Assembly (NCBI GenBank): GCA_947089905.1
Contig: CAMUMG010000001.1
Span: 310,001-374,000, forward strand
DNA length: 64,000 nucleotides
Direction of reading: 5' to 3'
Source of the DNA: an uncultured Lachnospiraceae bacterium
GTDB taxonomy: Bacteria; Bacillota; Clostridia; Lachnospirales; Lachnospiraceae
Numbering within the stretch: position 1 is the stretch's first letter; the number at the start of each line of letters is the position of its first letter. This document shows, piece by piece, positions 35,371-44,178 of this stretch. The notes beneath the pieces are model-generated. The model was given only the letters and a program-made list of their open reading frames with translations, had not been told where the DNA came from and did not search any database. The position numbers were made by a program, and so were the translations under genes.

Positions 35371-35544
35371 TTACCAAGGCAGAGGCAATTTTTCTTCTGC
35401 AAGTATTTTTTGAATCCATTCTGCATCTATCGGAAGAAATTGTGGATGAAAAGTTACAATTAAATAGACAATTAAAAATAAAATACAGGCAACAGTAAGT
35501 CGAATTAAAAAATCTTTTAATATAGATTTTGTTTCCTTTTTCAT
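35371..35544 (-). CDS. 57-residue single-pass membrane protein (unlisted small gene)
   Basis: ATG 35544 to TAA 35371. Charged start MKKETKSILKDFLIR, one membrane helix (about residues 14-32, LIRLTVACILFLIVYLIV), then HPQFLPIDAEWIQKILAE and an end LPLPW. GAGG lies 4 bases before the ATG. A different frame over the same DNA gives an uncharged, cysteine/asparagine-rich product that looks like a shadow. Its leader can fold as a pseudoknot. Function unknown. Confidence 0.65.
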   Translation of the reverse strand: MKKETKSILKDFLIRLTVACILFLIVYLIVTFHPQFLPIDAEWIQKILAEEKLPLPW

Positions 35545-35555
35545 TTTTCCTCATT

Positions 35556-35612
35556 TCTGCATGGCTTTTTTGTATATATCAAGTTTGTGGAAGCCATACA
35601 GACACAAACTTG
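35556..35612 (-). ncRNA. Candidate H-type pseudoknot in the leader of the 57-residue gene
   Basis: Minus-strand RNA: stem 1 is CAAGUUUGUG (35612-35603) with CACAAACUUG (35589-35580), 10 perfect pairs. The 13-base loop UCUGUAUGGCUUC (35602-35590) can pair over 12 bases with AAGCCAUGCAGA (35567-35556), with a single G-U. A 12-base A/U linker lies between. The 3' strand of stem 2 ends 3 bases before GAGG and 11 bases before the start codon. The one variant position pairs only on the minus strand (G-U versus A-C), supporting that orientation. Confidence 0.55.
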
Positions 35613-35660
35613 TGATTTGAAAATTTCAATTATGATAATACAAATTTTCTCAGAAAAACA

Positions 35661-35689
35661 TTGAAAAAAAATTTTTTCTTCGTTATAAT
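35661..35689 (+). promoter_or_regulatory. Promoter of the zinc-ribbon membrane protein gene
   Basis: TTGAAA (35661-35666), 17-base spacer, TATAAT (35684-35689); near-consensus sigma-A type, followed by GGGAGG before ATG 35734. Confidence 0.88.
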
Positions 35690-35733
35690 GAGATTGTTTA
35701 CTTTATTAAATTGTATTTTGGGAGGAAATTTTT

Positions 35734-36558
35734 ATGCCTTGGTGTCCAAAATGTAAAATGGAATATAAAGAAAGTGTAACTATTTGTCCAGATTGTGGTG
35801 TTGAGTTAGTCAAAGAACTTGTAGAGGATAAAATATTGCTTCCAGTTGCAGATTTAGAAGAAGAGGAAGCAGCAAATCGATTGGTAGAATTTCTTGCCTC
35901 TGAACAATTAGATAGCACAATAGAATATTCTAAAGATACAAATTCTTTCTTGGTCAATGTTCCACAAGAACAGATAGAAAGAGCAAAAAAGTGTGTACAT
36001 GCTTTTTTTCAAGTAGAACAGGAAACAAAAGTAAAGTCTAATTCTAATGAAGTTTTAGAGGCTTTAGAAGCTGCCAAAAAGGAAATGGAAAATACCTCTT
36101 CTTCTCCTTATATTAAAAGAGCAGAAAAAAGTAAAGACTTAAAATCTTCCGCGATTACATTTATTTCTTTTAGTATTATTGGAATAATTTTTGTAGCCCT
36201 TAATATCGCTGGTGTTTTTTCTTATTTGAATAATCTTTTATCCTATTTGGTTATTGGAGGTATGTTTCTTGCTTTCTTATGGATTGGAATATCCTCTTTT
36301 CGGATGTCAAAAAAAGCGGCAGAAGAAGCTTTAGAGGAAGAAGCAGTCACAAAAAGACTAACTGATTGGTTAAAAGAAAACGTCACACCTGAACTTTTAG
36401 ACTCTTTTTCCGATCCTTCTCTATCTGGAGAAATAAATTTTATGAGACAGATGGAAGGAATAAAGGAACAGATTACACAAATATTTGGAGAAATGGACGA
36501 CTCTTATTTAGATCTTATTGTAGAAGAATTTTATAATGAAACTTTTGAAACAAAATAA
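35734..36558 (+). CDS. Zinc-ribbon membrane protein with DUF2007-like domain
   Basis: 274 residues. The N-terminal zinc ribbon has CPKC (4-7) and CPDC (18-21). A DUF2007-like region (about 40-90, AANRLVEFLASEQLDSTIEY) follows, then two membrane helices (about 142-160 and 166-185) and a soluble C-terminus. Such proteins are common in Clostridia and uncharacterised. Monocistronic with its own strong promoter. Confidence 0.8.
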   Translation: MPWCPKCKMEYKESVTICPDCGVELVKELVEDKILLPVADLEEEEAANRLVEFLASEQLDSTIEYSKDTNSFLVNVPQEQIERAKKCVHAFFQVEQETKVKSNSNEVLEALEAAKKEMENTSSSPYIKRAEKSKDLKSSAITFISFSIIGIIFVALNIAGVFSYLNNLLSYLVIGGMFLAFLWIGISSFRMSKKAAEEALEEEAVTKRLTDWLKENVTPELLDSFSDPSLSGEINFMRQMEGIKEQITQIFGEMDDSYLDLIVEEFYNETFETK

Positions 36559-36567
36559 TTAATAAAT

Positions 36568-36677
36568 AGAAAAGAAACTGTTGTACTAAAAATTGAATAT
36601 ACAAAATATTGTATTGATATCGAATTAAATTTTACAATATCTTGTATCTGATTTTTCCCTACGACAGTTCCTTTTCT
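36568..36677. terminator. Long imperfect hairpin between convergent genes
   Basis: Outer arms 36568-36585 and 36660-36677 (AGAAAAG...TTGTA and its near complement) and inner arms 36599-36613 and 36633-36647 (ATACAA...ATTGTA) are nested, giving about 46-base arms overall with few mismatches. It lies between the zinc-ribbon gene (+) and the SNF2 helicase gene (-) and contains CTGTTGTACTAA, shared with the lexA/rsfS hairpin. Confidence 0.7.
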
Positions 36678-36689
36678 ATTTTCTATAAT

Positions 36690-39600
36690 TTACCGAAAGA
36701 TATCTTCTAATTCCTCTCTGCTTAACATATTAATAAAAATTTCTTTTGCTTGAATTACGGAATTTGATAATTCTTGTTTCTTTTTTTGTAGCTTATAAAT
36801 TTTTTCTTCAATCGTTCCTTTTGTTAAAAGTTTAATTACATACACATTTTTTTCCTGACCAATACGATAAGCCCGATCGGTTGCTTGTTCTTCTACTGCT
36901 GGATTCCACCAAGGATCATAATGAATTACCATATCTGCTCCTGTCAGATTTAGTCCTGTCCCTCCTGCTTTTAATGAAATTAAAAAAATGTGTCCCTCTC
37001 CTGCATTAAAACGTCGTACATATTCACTACGTTCTTCCATAGCTGTTGCACCTTCAATATAAAAATAGGCAATCTTTTTCTTTTCTAACTCCTTTGCGAT
37101 AATTCCAAGCATAGAAGTAAACTGAGAAAACAGCAAAATTCTATGTTGATTTGCAATCGCTTTATCTAATAATTCAAACAATAGATCCATTTTACCACTG
37201 CTGCCATAATAGTTATTTAAAAATGTAGCTGGATGGCAACAGATTTGACGTAGTCTTGTCAGAGCAGCGAGAATTTTCATTTGATTTTTTTCTACTGGCG
37301 TATGTTCTAAATCCAGATTAGAACGAATATTTTCCATATAAGAAAGATATATTTTCTTTTGCTCTTCTGTCATTTCTGTTAAAATTTTTTCTTCTATTTT
37401 TTGTGGCAATTCCTTTAAAACATCCTTTTTCATACGTCTAAGTACAAATGGATGAACTCTACGGTTTAATTCTTCTAAAGCATGTACATCTTCCTTTAAA
37501 ATTAGTTTTTCATATCGTTTCATAAATTTTGTATGACTCATCAAATAGTTTGGCATAATAAAATCAAAGATTGACCAGAGTTCAGAAAGAGAATTTTCTA
37601 TCGGTGTTCCTGTCAGCGCAAATCGATGTTTTGCCTTTAATAATTTTACAGATTGCGCATTTAATGATGCTGCGTTTTTAATAAATTGTGCTTCATCAAT
37701 AAATACTGTATCAAATTCTATTTGCTGATATTGCAGAATATCTCTTCGAATTAAAGGATAAGATGTGATAAAGACTGGAATATTTTCTGAATGTTCAATC
37801 AATTCCTGCCGTTCTGTCGGAGTTCCCGCAATGACAACAGCACGAATTTGTGGAGCAAAATTTTCAAATTCATCTAACCAATTATAGACTAGAGATGTGG
37901 GACATATAATCATAAAATGTCTTCCCTGTTCTATTTTAGATACAATATATACAATAGACTGTAATGTTTTACCAAGGCCCATATCATCTGCTAGGATTCC
38001 TCCTAAACTGTTTTCTGCAAGCATGCGAAGCCATTCATATCCTGTTACTTGATATGGTCGAAGTAATGCTGTAATTTTTTCGGGGATTGGATAATTTTGT
38101 TGTTTTGGAAGTAAAATGCGATTGATTAATTGAGTAAATTCTTCATTTTTTGACACTATAAGGGAAGTTTCCTTTAAAGTATCTTCTAAATAAAATGCAC
38201 TACTTTTAGAAAGTTTTATACTTTCTGAGTTGATATTTTTAGGTAAAACATTTAATCCCTCTAAAATATTAGCTAACTCTTGAATTGGTTTTTCTTTTAA
38301 ATCAATAAAGCTTCCATCTTTTAAACGGAAGTATTTCTTTTTTAATTGATAGGAACGAAACAAATCTTTCAATTCTTCTCTTGGAATATCATCATAATCT
38401 AATTCCATCTCTAAAAGATCAATTTCTGAATTGGCACGTAAACCAACTTGAAATTTTCCACCAGATCGAATCGAAATCTTTTTAAAATGTTCTGAATAAA
38501 ATAATTGACAGACTTTTTTGAGCTTATCTATACCGTTTGTTAAAAATTCAAAAATACTATTATCATTTTTTAACAAGTAGAACTTAGAGTGTGCCTCAAA
38601 ATCTAACCCTTCTAATAGCTGCATAACCTCATATTCTTTTTCTTTATCCCGGATAATAATATAACTTTCAACTCTTGGATCTTCAAAGCAATTAAATTCA
38701 TATTCTCCATATTGAAAATGTAATTCTGCTTTAATCGCATTGTTGTATTTATCAAAATAAATTTTTGAAGTTAATGGCAAAGTGAGATATCTTTCCTTTA
38801 GTTGTTCTGGGATTGCAATATCTAGTATTTCATGAAGTTTTGGCAAAACCTCCTCTAAAAAACGCTTTTTATTTTCTCCTCGAAAAGCTAAAGGTTTTTT
38901 TTCGCCGCCAAGACTATTATAAAAAGGAACATAATTTCGAATGAATCGCTGTTCTGGTAAGTAAACTCCGCCATTATAATAGAGCATATCCCCATTTTCA
39001 GAAAGTGAAATAACTGGTTCTTTTTGATGATAATCTAATAAAATAGCATCTTCAAAAATATCTAAATCATATTGAATCTTAGGATTACCATTCATAAATC
39101 GAACCATTTCATATAATTTTCCATATAACTCTAATGTAAAATTATTTTTTCCAATGGCTAAAAACAATTTTCTCAGCATATTTTTTGTTAAAACCATCTG
39201 TGCTCTTGAAAATAGTTTTGAATAAAAAGTCTTATCTATTAATTCTTGAATTTCATAAACTTCTAATAAAAAATCTAAAAGTTCTTTGGATTCTCGATCA
39301 AATTCACTCTCTCCTGCAATAAATTTAAACTCTTTTCCTAATACAATATTCTCTTTATTATAGTAATCCATCAAAAATTTGCGAAGAGATTGAATTTTAT
39401 ACATACGATTTACACCTGCCATTAGAGAAACATAAGCTTTGCTCTCTGTTCCCCTTAAAATGGCAGGAATAAAAATAATGGCTTCAATATGAAAAATTTC
39501 TCCTTGTGCTTTTGTTTCTTCCTGATTTGCAAAGTATTCTAATACTTGAAATGCCTTTTTTTCTTCTGGACTTTGCGGTTCTTCCATCAATGATTTCTCC

Positions 39601-39884
39601 TGATATTTTAAAATAAAAAGCAAAGCCGCTACTACGTGTTTACAAGCTCCTTTTTCCTTAACATGAGCTGGACAATTACAAAAATGCTCAAAAGAGCCAT
39701 CTTTATTTTCTGTTATAATAACGGAATAGTTATAGCTGCCACGCACTGTCAGCTTATATTGTCCGGATAGTTTAGAAAATGCTGCGTTTACTACTCTATT
39801 GCTTTTATAATATTGTAATCCCCTAGAATATATGAGATCACTAGACGCCAGATTTCTAATTCCGGTTCTTGACAAGCGAAGCAT
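36690..39884 (-). CDS. SWIM-domain SNF2-family helicase
   Basis: 1064 residues. An N-terminal SWIM zinc finger (FCNCPAHVKEKGACKHVVAA, about 65-85) is followed by a bacterial SNF2-associated region. The DNA-translocase core contains DDMGLGKT (Lys639), DEAQ (motif II), ALTGTPIENSLSELW and the C-terminal helicase domain with LISLKAGGTGLNLT and DRAYRIGQ. Acts as a DNA translocase; bacterial members are poorly characterised, possibly affecting transcription or repair. Confidence 0.95.
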   Translation of the reverse strand: MLRLSRTGIRNLASSDLIYSRGLQYYKSNRVVNAAFSKLSGQYKLTVRGSYNYSVIITENKDGSFEHFCNCPAHVKEKGACKHVVAALLFILKYQEKSLMEEPQSPEEKKAFQVLEYFANQEETKAQGEIFHIEAIIFIPAILRGTESKAYVSLMAGVNRMYKIQSLRKFLMDYYNKENIVLGKEFKFIAGESEFDRESKELLDFLLEVYEIQELIDKTFYSKLFSRAQMVLTKNMLRKLFLAIGKNNFTLELYGKLYEMVRFMNGNPKIQYDLDIFEDAILLDYHQKEPVISLSENGDMLYYNGGVYLPEQRFIRNYVPFYNSLGGEKKPLAFRGENKKRFLEEVLPKLHEILDIAIPEQLKERYLTLPLTSKIYFDKYNNAIKAELHFQYGEYEFNCFEDPRVESYIIIRDKEKEYEVMQLLEGLDFEAHSKFYLLKNDNSIFEFLTNGIDKLKKVCQLFYSEHFKKISIRSGGKFQVGLRANSEIDLLEMELDYDDIPREELKDLFRSYQLKKKYFRLKDGSFIDLKEKPIQELANILEGLNVLPKNINSESIKLSKSSAFYLEDTLKETSLIVSKNEEFTQLINRILLPKQQNYPIPEKITALLRPYQVTGYEWLRMLAENSLGGILADDMGLGKTLQSIVYIVSKIEQGRHFMIICPTSLVYNWLDEFENFAPQIRAVVIAGTPTERQELIEHSENIPVFITSYPLIRRDILQYQQIEFDTVFIDEAQFIKNAASLNAQSVKLLKAKHRFALTGTPIENSLSELWSIFDFIMPNYLMSHTKFMKRYEKLILKEDVHALEELNRRVHPFVLRRMKKDVLKELPQKIEEKILTEMTEEQKKIYLSYMENIRSNLDLEHTPVEKNQMKILAALTRLRQICCHPATFLNNYYGSSGKMDLLFELLDKAIANQHRILLFSQFTSMLGIIAKELEKKKIAYFYIEGATAMEERSEYVRRFNAGEGHIFLISLKAGGTGLNLTGADMVIHYDPWWNPAVEEQATDRAYRIGQEKNVYVIKLLTKGTIEEKIYKLQKKKQELSNSVIQAKEIFINMLSREELEDIFR

Positions 39885-39941
39885 ACCTTTATTCCTCCTC
39901 TATCTGTTCCTTCTTATTTCTTCTTAAATTATATCATAATC

Positions 39942-41261
39942 TTAGAGTTGGATTAATACAAAAATATCATAAATTGCCTTAATCGCTGCTTCAAAGTCTT
40001 GATTTCTAACTCCAATAATGATATTTAATTCACTAGAACCCTGATCAATCATCTTTACATTGATATTGGCATGTGCTAATGCAGAAAAAATTCTTCCTGC
40101 TGTTCCTTTGGATGCTCTCATTCCTCTTCCAACTACAGCAATTAATGCCAGATCAGATTCCATTTCAATAGAATCTGGTTCTGCTAGACGATGGATTTCA
40201 GAGAGAACTTGTTGTTCTTTTCCCTCAAACTCTGGTTGATGCACAAATACTGTTAAAGTATCAATTCCTGAAGGCACATGTTCAAAAGAAATTCCATACT
40301 TTTCAAATGCGGAAAGTATTTTTCTTCCAAAACCTATTTCTGCATTCATCATATCTTTTTCAACATTGATTGCTACAAATCCCTTCTTACCAGCAATTCC
40401 CGTAATCGTATATTTTGGTTTACGACAAGTACTTTCTACGATCATGGTTCCTTCATCTTGTGGGCGATTTGTATTACGAATATTGATTGGAATTCCCGCT
40501 TTTCTAACTGGAAAAATGGCATCTTCATGTAAAACAGTAGCTCCCATATAGGAAAGTTCTCTTAATTCTTTATAGGTAATTGTAGTAATTGCTTCTGGAT
40601 TCTCAATAATTCTAGGATCTGCAATCAAAAATCCAGAAACATCGGTCCAGTTTTCATATAGGTCTGCTTTTACTGCCCTAGCCACAATCGAACCTGTAAT
40701 ATCTGATCCTCCTCTAGAAAATGTCTTTATTGTACCATCTGGAAGAGAACCATAAAATCCCGGAATGACTGCCCGTTCTACTGTTTCTAAACGCTGACTT
40801 AAAATCTGATTCGTTTTTTTAGCATCAAACGCTCCCTTTTCATCAAAAAAGATCACTTCTGCTGCATCAATAAACTCATATCCAAGATAATTTGCAAGAA
40901 GAATTCCATTAAGATACTCTCCTCTAGAAGCTGCATAGTCACTTCCCGCTTTTTCTAAAAACAATTTTTCTATCGTTTCAAATTCCTGATCTAAATTCAA
41001 ATTCAAAGAAAGTCCCTGAATAATTTCAAGATACCTGTCTTTGATTTTCTTTAATAGATCTTGAAATCTTTTTCCGTTTTGTGCAGTATCATAACATTGA
41101 TACAACATATCGGTCACTTTTGTATCAGTCGAAAACCTCTTGCCAGGTGCTGATGGAACTACATATCTTCTTGAATCGTCTGCTTGAATAATATTTGCTA
41201 CTTTCTTAAACTGATCTGATCCTGCTAAAGAACTACCGCCAAATTTCACTATCTTTTTCAT
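39942..41261 (-). CDS. Aspartate kinase
   Basis: Phosphorylates aspartate, first step toward lysine, threonine and methionine. It has 439 residues, start MKKIVKFGGSSLAGSDQF. Kinase motifs FSRGGSDITGSIVARA and ENWTDVSGFLIADPRI are clear, followed by two ACT domains (about 295-435) for amino-acid feedback. Monofunctional. The leader contains a hairpin but no lysine riboswitch. Confidence 0.95.
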   Translation of the reverse strand: MKKIVKFGGSSLAGSDQFKKVANIIQADDSRRYVVPSAPGKRFSTDTKVTDMLYQCYDTAQNGKRFQDLLKKIKDRYLEIIQGLSLNLNLDQEFETIEKLFLEKAGSDYAASRGEYLNGILLANYLGYEFIDAAEVIFFDEKGAFDAKKTNQILSQRLETVERAVIPGFYGSLPDGTIKTFSRGGSDITGSIVARAVKADLYENWTDVSGFLIADPRIIENPEAITTITYKELRELSYMGATVLHEDAIFPVRKAGIPINIRNTNRPQDEGTMIVESTCRKPKYTITGIAGKKGFVAINVEKDMMNAEIGFGRKILSAFEKYGISFEHVPSGIDTLTVFVHQPEFEGKEQQVLSEIHRLAEPDSIEMESDLALIAVVGRGMRASKGTAGRIFSALAHANINVKMIDQGSSELNIIIGVRNQDFEAAIKAIYDIFVLIQL

Positions 41262-41307
41262 TCGAGATTCCTCCGTATTTATAGAAGTTCAGTTGCAGTT
41301 ATATCTT

Positions 41308-41345
41308 ATTTTATGCCAAACATCATATACTGTGCCGCATAAAAT
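41308..41345 (-). promoter_or_regulatory. Leader hairpin upstream of aspartate kinase
   Basis: ATTTTATGC (41308-41316) and GCATAAAAT (41337-41345) are perfect 9-base complements around a 20-base loop, 47 bases before the start codon. No T-run follows. Confidence 0.5.
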
Positions 41346-41378
41346 AACGATCACTGCAGTACATATATTTCTATATAT

Positions 41379-41406
41379 AAAATACACGATTTTTTAAGAT
41401 TATCAA
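41379..41406 (-). promoter_or_regulatory. Candidate promoter of aspartate kinase
   Basis: Minus strand TTGATA (41406-41401), 16-base spacer, TATTTT (41384-41379). Confidence 0.45.
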
Positions 41407-41439
41407 GTATTTTTTTAATATAGATTGAAAAAAATACTT
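41405..41439 (-). terminator. AT-rich hairpin after the HAD gene
   Basis: AAGTATTTTTTT (41405-41416) pairs with AAAAAAATACTT (41428-41439) around an 11-base loop. It probably ends transcription of the upstream HAD gene, although the stem is very AT-rich. Confidence 0.5.
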
Positions 41440-41487
41440 TTTTGTTGTTTCTCATGTACGAAATCTACAAAAGAAATGAAAAGAAAA

Positions 41488-42207
41488 TTAGGCAAGATAG
41501 TTTAATACCTCTTCTATTTTTTGAATACATTTACATCTTTGCGGAAGTCGTCCAAAACTCTTTGAAAATTCTCCAGTATAAAAATAGATACTGTCGATCC
41601 CAAACTTTGTAGCTGCTACAATATCACAGTCAAAATCATTTCCAATCATAACAGATTCTTCCTTATTTAATTGATAGTTAGTAAACAGAGTTTGAAAAAA
41701 TTCCAAAGATGGCTTTTTCACTCCTACATCAGAAGAATATAAAATTCCATCAAAATAATTATTTAAAGAAAATAGGTATATTTCTGGTTCTGTAAAAACT
41801 CTCTGTGCATTAGAAAGCAAATAAATTTTGCGCCCTGATTTTTTTAATCCCTCTAATGTCTTTAAAACACCTGAAATCAAACTCAATCTTTCAATAGACA
41901 TAGTACGAAATATCTGTGCCGTTGTTTTAGCAAGTTCTGCTGCATCTTCAAGCTGATATTCTGTAAACATAAGATAAAAAATTTCTTCTATTTTGATTTC
42001 TGGAAATTCTCGACCTGTTTTCTTTTTTGCCTCTTTTTCTAAATCTTCACAGAGGATATAATATCGGCTCTTTAAAGCAGAGGGGGTATATGGTGCTCCT
42101 TTTAAACTATACCATAAAGATAATTTTTTCCAAAGATAAGGTTTGGTTTCATTTGTATAAATATCAATTAATGTTCCATATAAATCAAAAATAAAATTAT
42201 TGTACAC
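41488..42207 (-). CDS. HAD-superfamily hydrolase (DxYGT type)
   Basis: 239 residues. Motif I is FDLYGTL near the N-terminus: the nucleophile Asp is present, but the second Asp of DxDxT is Tyr, as in haloacid-dehalogenase and some YjjG-like proteins. Motif II is LLSNAQ, motif III lysine in VGVKKPSLEFF, motif IV GNDFDCDI. Substrate not predictable. Confidence 0.85.
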   Translation of the reverse strand: MYNNFIFDLYGTLIDIYTNETKPYLWKKLSLWYSLKGAPYTPSALKSRYYILCEDLEKEAKKKTGREFPEIKIEEIFYLMFTEYQLEDAAELAKTTAQIFRTMSIERLSLISGVLKTLEGLKKSGRKIYLLSNAQRVFTEPEIYLFSLNNYFDGILYSSDVGVKKPSLEFFQTLFTNYQLNKEESVMIGNDFDCDIVAATKFGIDSIYFYTGEFSKSFGRLPQRCKCIQKIEEVLNYLA

Positions 42208-42279
42208 TACTTTTTTCTCCTTTTTTCGTATTTTTTTTATGATTTATCCATTTATTTTATCATAATTGTAATTAAAATT

Positions 42280-43545
42280 CTATCTTAAATTTTGAAAGAA
42301 AAACCAATTTAAAATACAATCCATACAATAAGAATAATCCATCTGTTTTACTGTGTATTTTACAGTAATTGGAATACTTTGATATAATATTTTATTTATG
42401 TAAATTTTTGCTTCACCAACCTTTTCACCTGCTGTCACTGGAGCATTCAACTGTTCTGGAAGTTCAAATTCTACTTGTACAAAGTCATTATCACATAACA
42501 AAAGAGAAACTTCTTCATTTACTTGTGTCATAGTATCTGCAAGAATTCCTCCATGTATAGCAACTGAACGATACTCAGGAATAGGAGAAAAAACAACCTG
42601 TTCTGTATAATTCTTTAACCCTAATTCCATCAGTTTTTTAGTATCTGCCCATTTATAATTTTTATTCGGAGGCCACCCACTCCCTAAAACTACACTGACA
42701 AAATTTTTTCCGTCATGTCTTAATGCCCCTACAAAACAATATCCCGCCTTTCCAGTAAAGCCCGTTTTTATTCCAATTGCACCTTCCATCATATATAAAA
42801 ATCGATCTTTATTATTGACAGTGAAAGAACGTCCTGTTGTAATTTCATTGAATTGATGTGTTTGTGTTGTAATAATTTTTACAAATTCTTCATTTTTAAT
42901 AGCATAACTTCCGATTAAAGCAAGATCTGATGCTGTCGTATAGTGTCCATCTGCATCTAGCCCATTCGGTGTTTCAAATCTCGTTTGCAATGCCCCAATG
43001 GATTTTGCCTTTTTTGTCATCATATCGCAAAATACCTCTACACTTCCACCGACATGTTCTGCGATTGCTACAGCCGTATCATTATGGCTTTCTAACATTA
43101 AAGAGTACACTAAATCCTTTAAATAATACTGATCTCCTGTATTCATGTTAAGCTGAACATCTGGCTGTTTTGCAGCATTAGAAGAAACTGTGACAACATC
43201 ATTTAAGTTAGCATTTTCCAATGTGACAAGTAGTGTCATAATTTTAGTGGTACTTGCCATAGGCATTTGTTGATTTGCATCTTTTGAATAGAGCACTCTA
43301 CCATTTGAGGCATCCATTAAACAGGCAGAAAGTGCATAAAGGTTTAGTATTTCTTTATCGTTTTCATCCTCAAATGGCTGTTTTGGTATATCTTCTGATT
43401 CTTTGTTCTGCTCTTTTGTTACTGTTTTTCCTTTGGCATAAATATACTCTTTAGAAAGAATTCCATAAATCTCTTGATACTGTAAATTTCCAACTGTTAA
43501 AATAATTCCTGCCAGAAGAAAAATTATCACAACCTTTTGTTTCAT
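42280..43545 (-). CDS. D-alanyl-D-alanine carboxypeptidase (S11) with PBP5-type C-terminal domain
   Basis: 421 residues with an N-terminal membrane/signal segment (about 2-23). Motifs are STTK (in MASTTKIMTLL), SHN (in LESHNDTAVA) and KTG (in GIKTGFTGKAGY). The C-terminal beta-domain (from about 305) is present, with a short tail ILNWFFFQNLR that could associate with the membrane. One of three S11 enzymes here. Located upstream of scpB on the same strand, 60 bases away. Confidence 0.93.
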   Translation of the reverse strand: MKQKVVIIFLLAGIILTVGNLQYQEIYGILSKEYIYAKGKTVTKEQNKESEDIPKQPFEDENDKEILNLYALSACLMDASNGRVLYSKDANQQMPMASTTKIMTLLVTLENANLNDVVTVSSNAAKQPDVQLNMNTGDQYYLKDLVYSLMLESHNDTAVAIAEHVGGSVEVFCDMMTKKAKSIGALQTRFETPNGLDADGHYTTASDLALIGSYAIKNEEFVKIITTQTHQFNEITTGRSFTVNNKDRFLYMMEGAIGIKTGFTGKAGYCFVGALRHDGKNFVSVVLGSGWPPNKNYKWADTKKLMELGLKNYTEQVVFSPIPEYRSVAIHGGILADTMTQVNEEVSLLLCDNDFVQVEFELPEQLNAPVTAGEKVGEAKIYINKILYQSIPITVKYTVKQMDYSYCMDCILNWFFFQNLR

Positions 43546-43605
43546 AGCTCGTTCCTATAATTTTTATCCTTACAATGTATGTTTTAACCTTTATTTTATT
43601 CGGAC

Positions 43606-44178
43606 TTATACCTCAAGTTTTAAGGAAATCTCTTTTTGTGCCTCCTGTTTAAAATCTTCTATACGCTCCATACTTACGATAGGAAGATCTTTTAAGGATA
43701 CAATCCCAAAACAACGCAAAAATTCTTCGGTTGTCCCAAATAAAATCGGTCGCCCTGGTGCATCTAATCTTCCGACTTCGCAGATTAAATTATATTCTAT
43801 TAATCTATTAACTGCATGATCTGTTTTTACCCCCCGAATAGCTTCAATTTCCTGTTTAGTAATCGGCTGTTTATAGGCAATAATTGAGAGTGTTTCTAAT
43901 AAAATATCAGTTAATATATATTTTTTGGGTATATTAGTAATTTTTAATATCGTTTCATACATAGAAGGTTTTGTACAAAGTTGAAAGGAACCATCTAATT
44001 CAATCAGCCAGATTCCTCTATCTTCTAGCGTATACTTTTTAGAGAGATCTAAAATAACTTTTTGTAAAGCTTCCTCACTAATTTCTAAAGCTGCTGCCAA
44101 TCGTTTTTTCTCTACTGCTTCTCCCATCGTAAATAAAATTGCTTCTATTTTTGCCTCTAATTCGCTTTGTTTATTCAT
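43606..44178 (-). CDS. scpB: Segregation and condensation protein ScpB
   Basis: 190 residues, tandem winged-helix protein of the SMC complex. Typical are EAKIEAILFTMGEAV at the start and KQPITKQEIEAIRGV near the second domain. Start overlaps the scpA stop by 4 bases. Confidence 0.96.
   Translation of the reverse strand: MNKQSELEAKIEAILFTMGEAVEKKRLAAALEISEEALQKVILDLSKKYTLEDRGIWLIELDGSFQLCTKPSMYETILKITNIPKKYILTDILLETLSIIAYKQPITKQEIEAIRGVKTDHAVNRLIEYNLICEVGRLDAPGRPILFGTTEEFLRCFGIVSLKDLPIVSMERIEDFKQEAQKEISLKLEV

Noticed and set aside
35357-35554. 65-residue minus-strand ORF
   Set aside because: Composition is cysteine/asparagine-rich without pattern; the overlapping 57-residue frame has a coherent membrane helix and is preferred.
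41262-41487. Lysine riboswitch upstream of aspartate kinase
   Set aside because: The leader is too short after the candidate promoter and lacks the conserved L-box elements; only a simple hairpin is seen.
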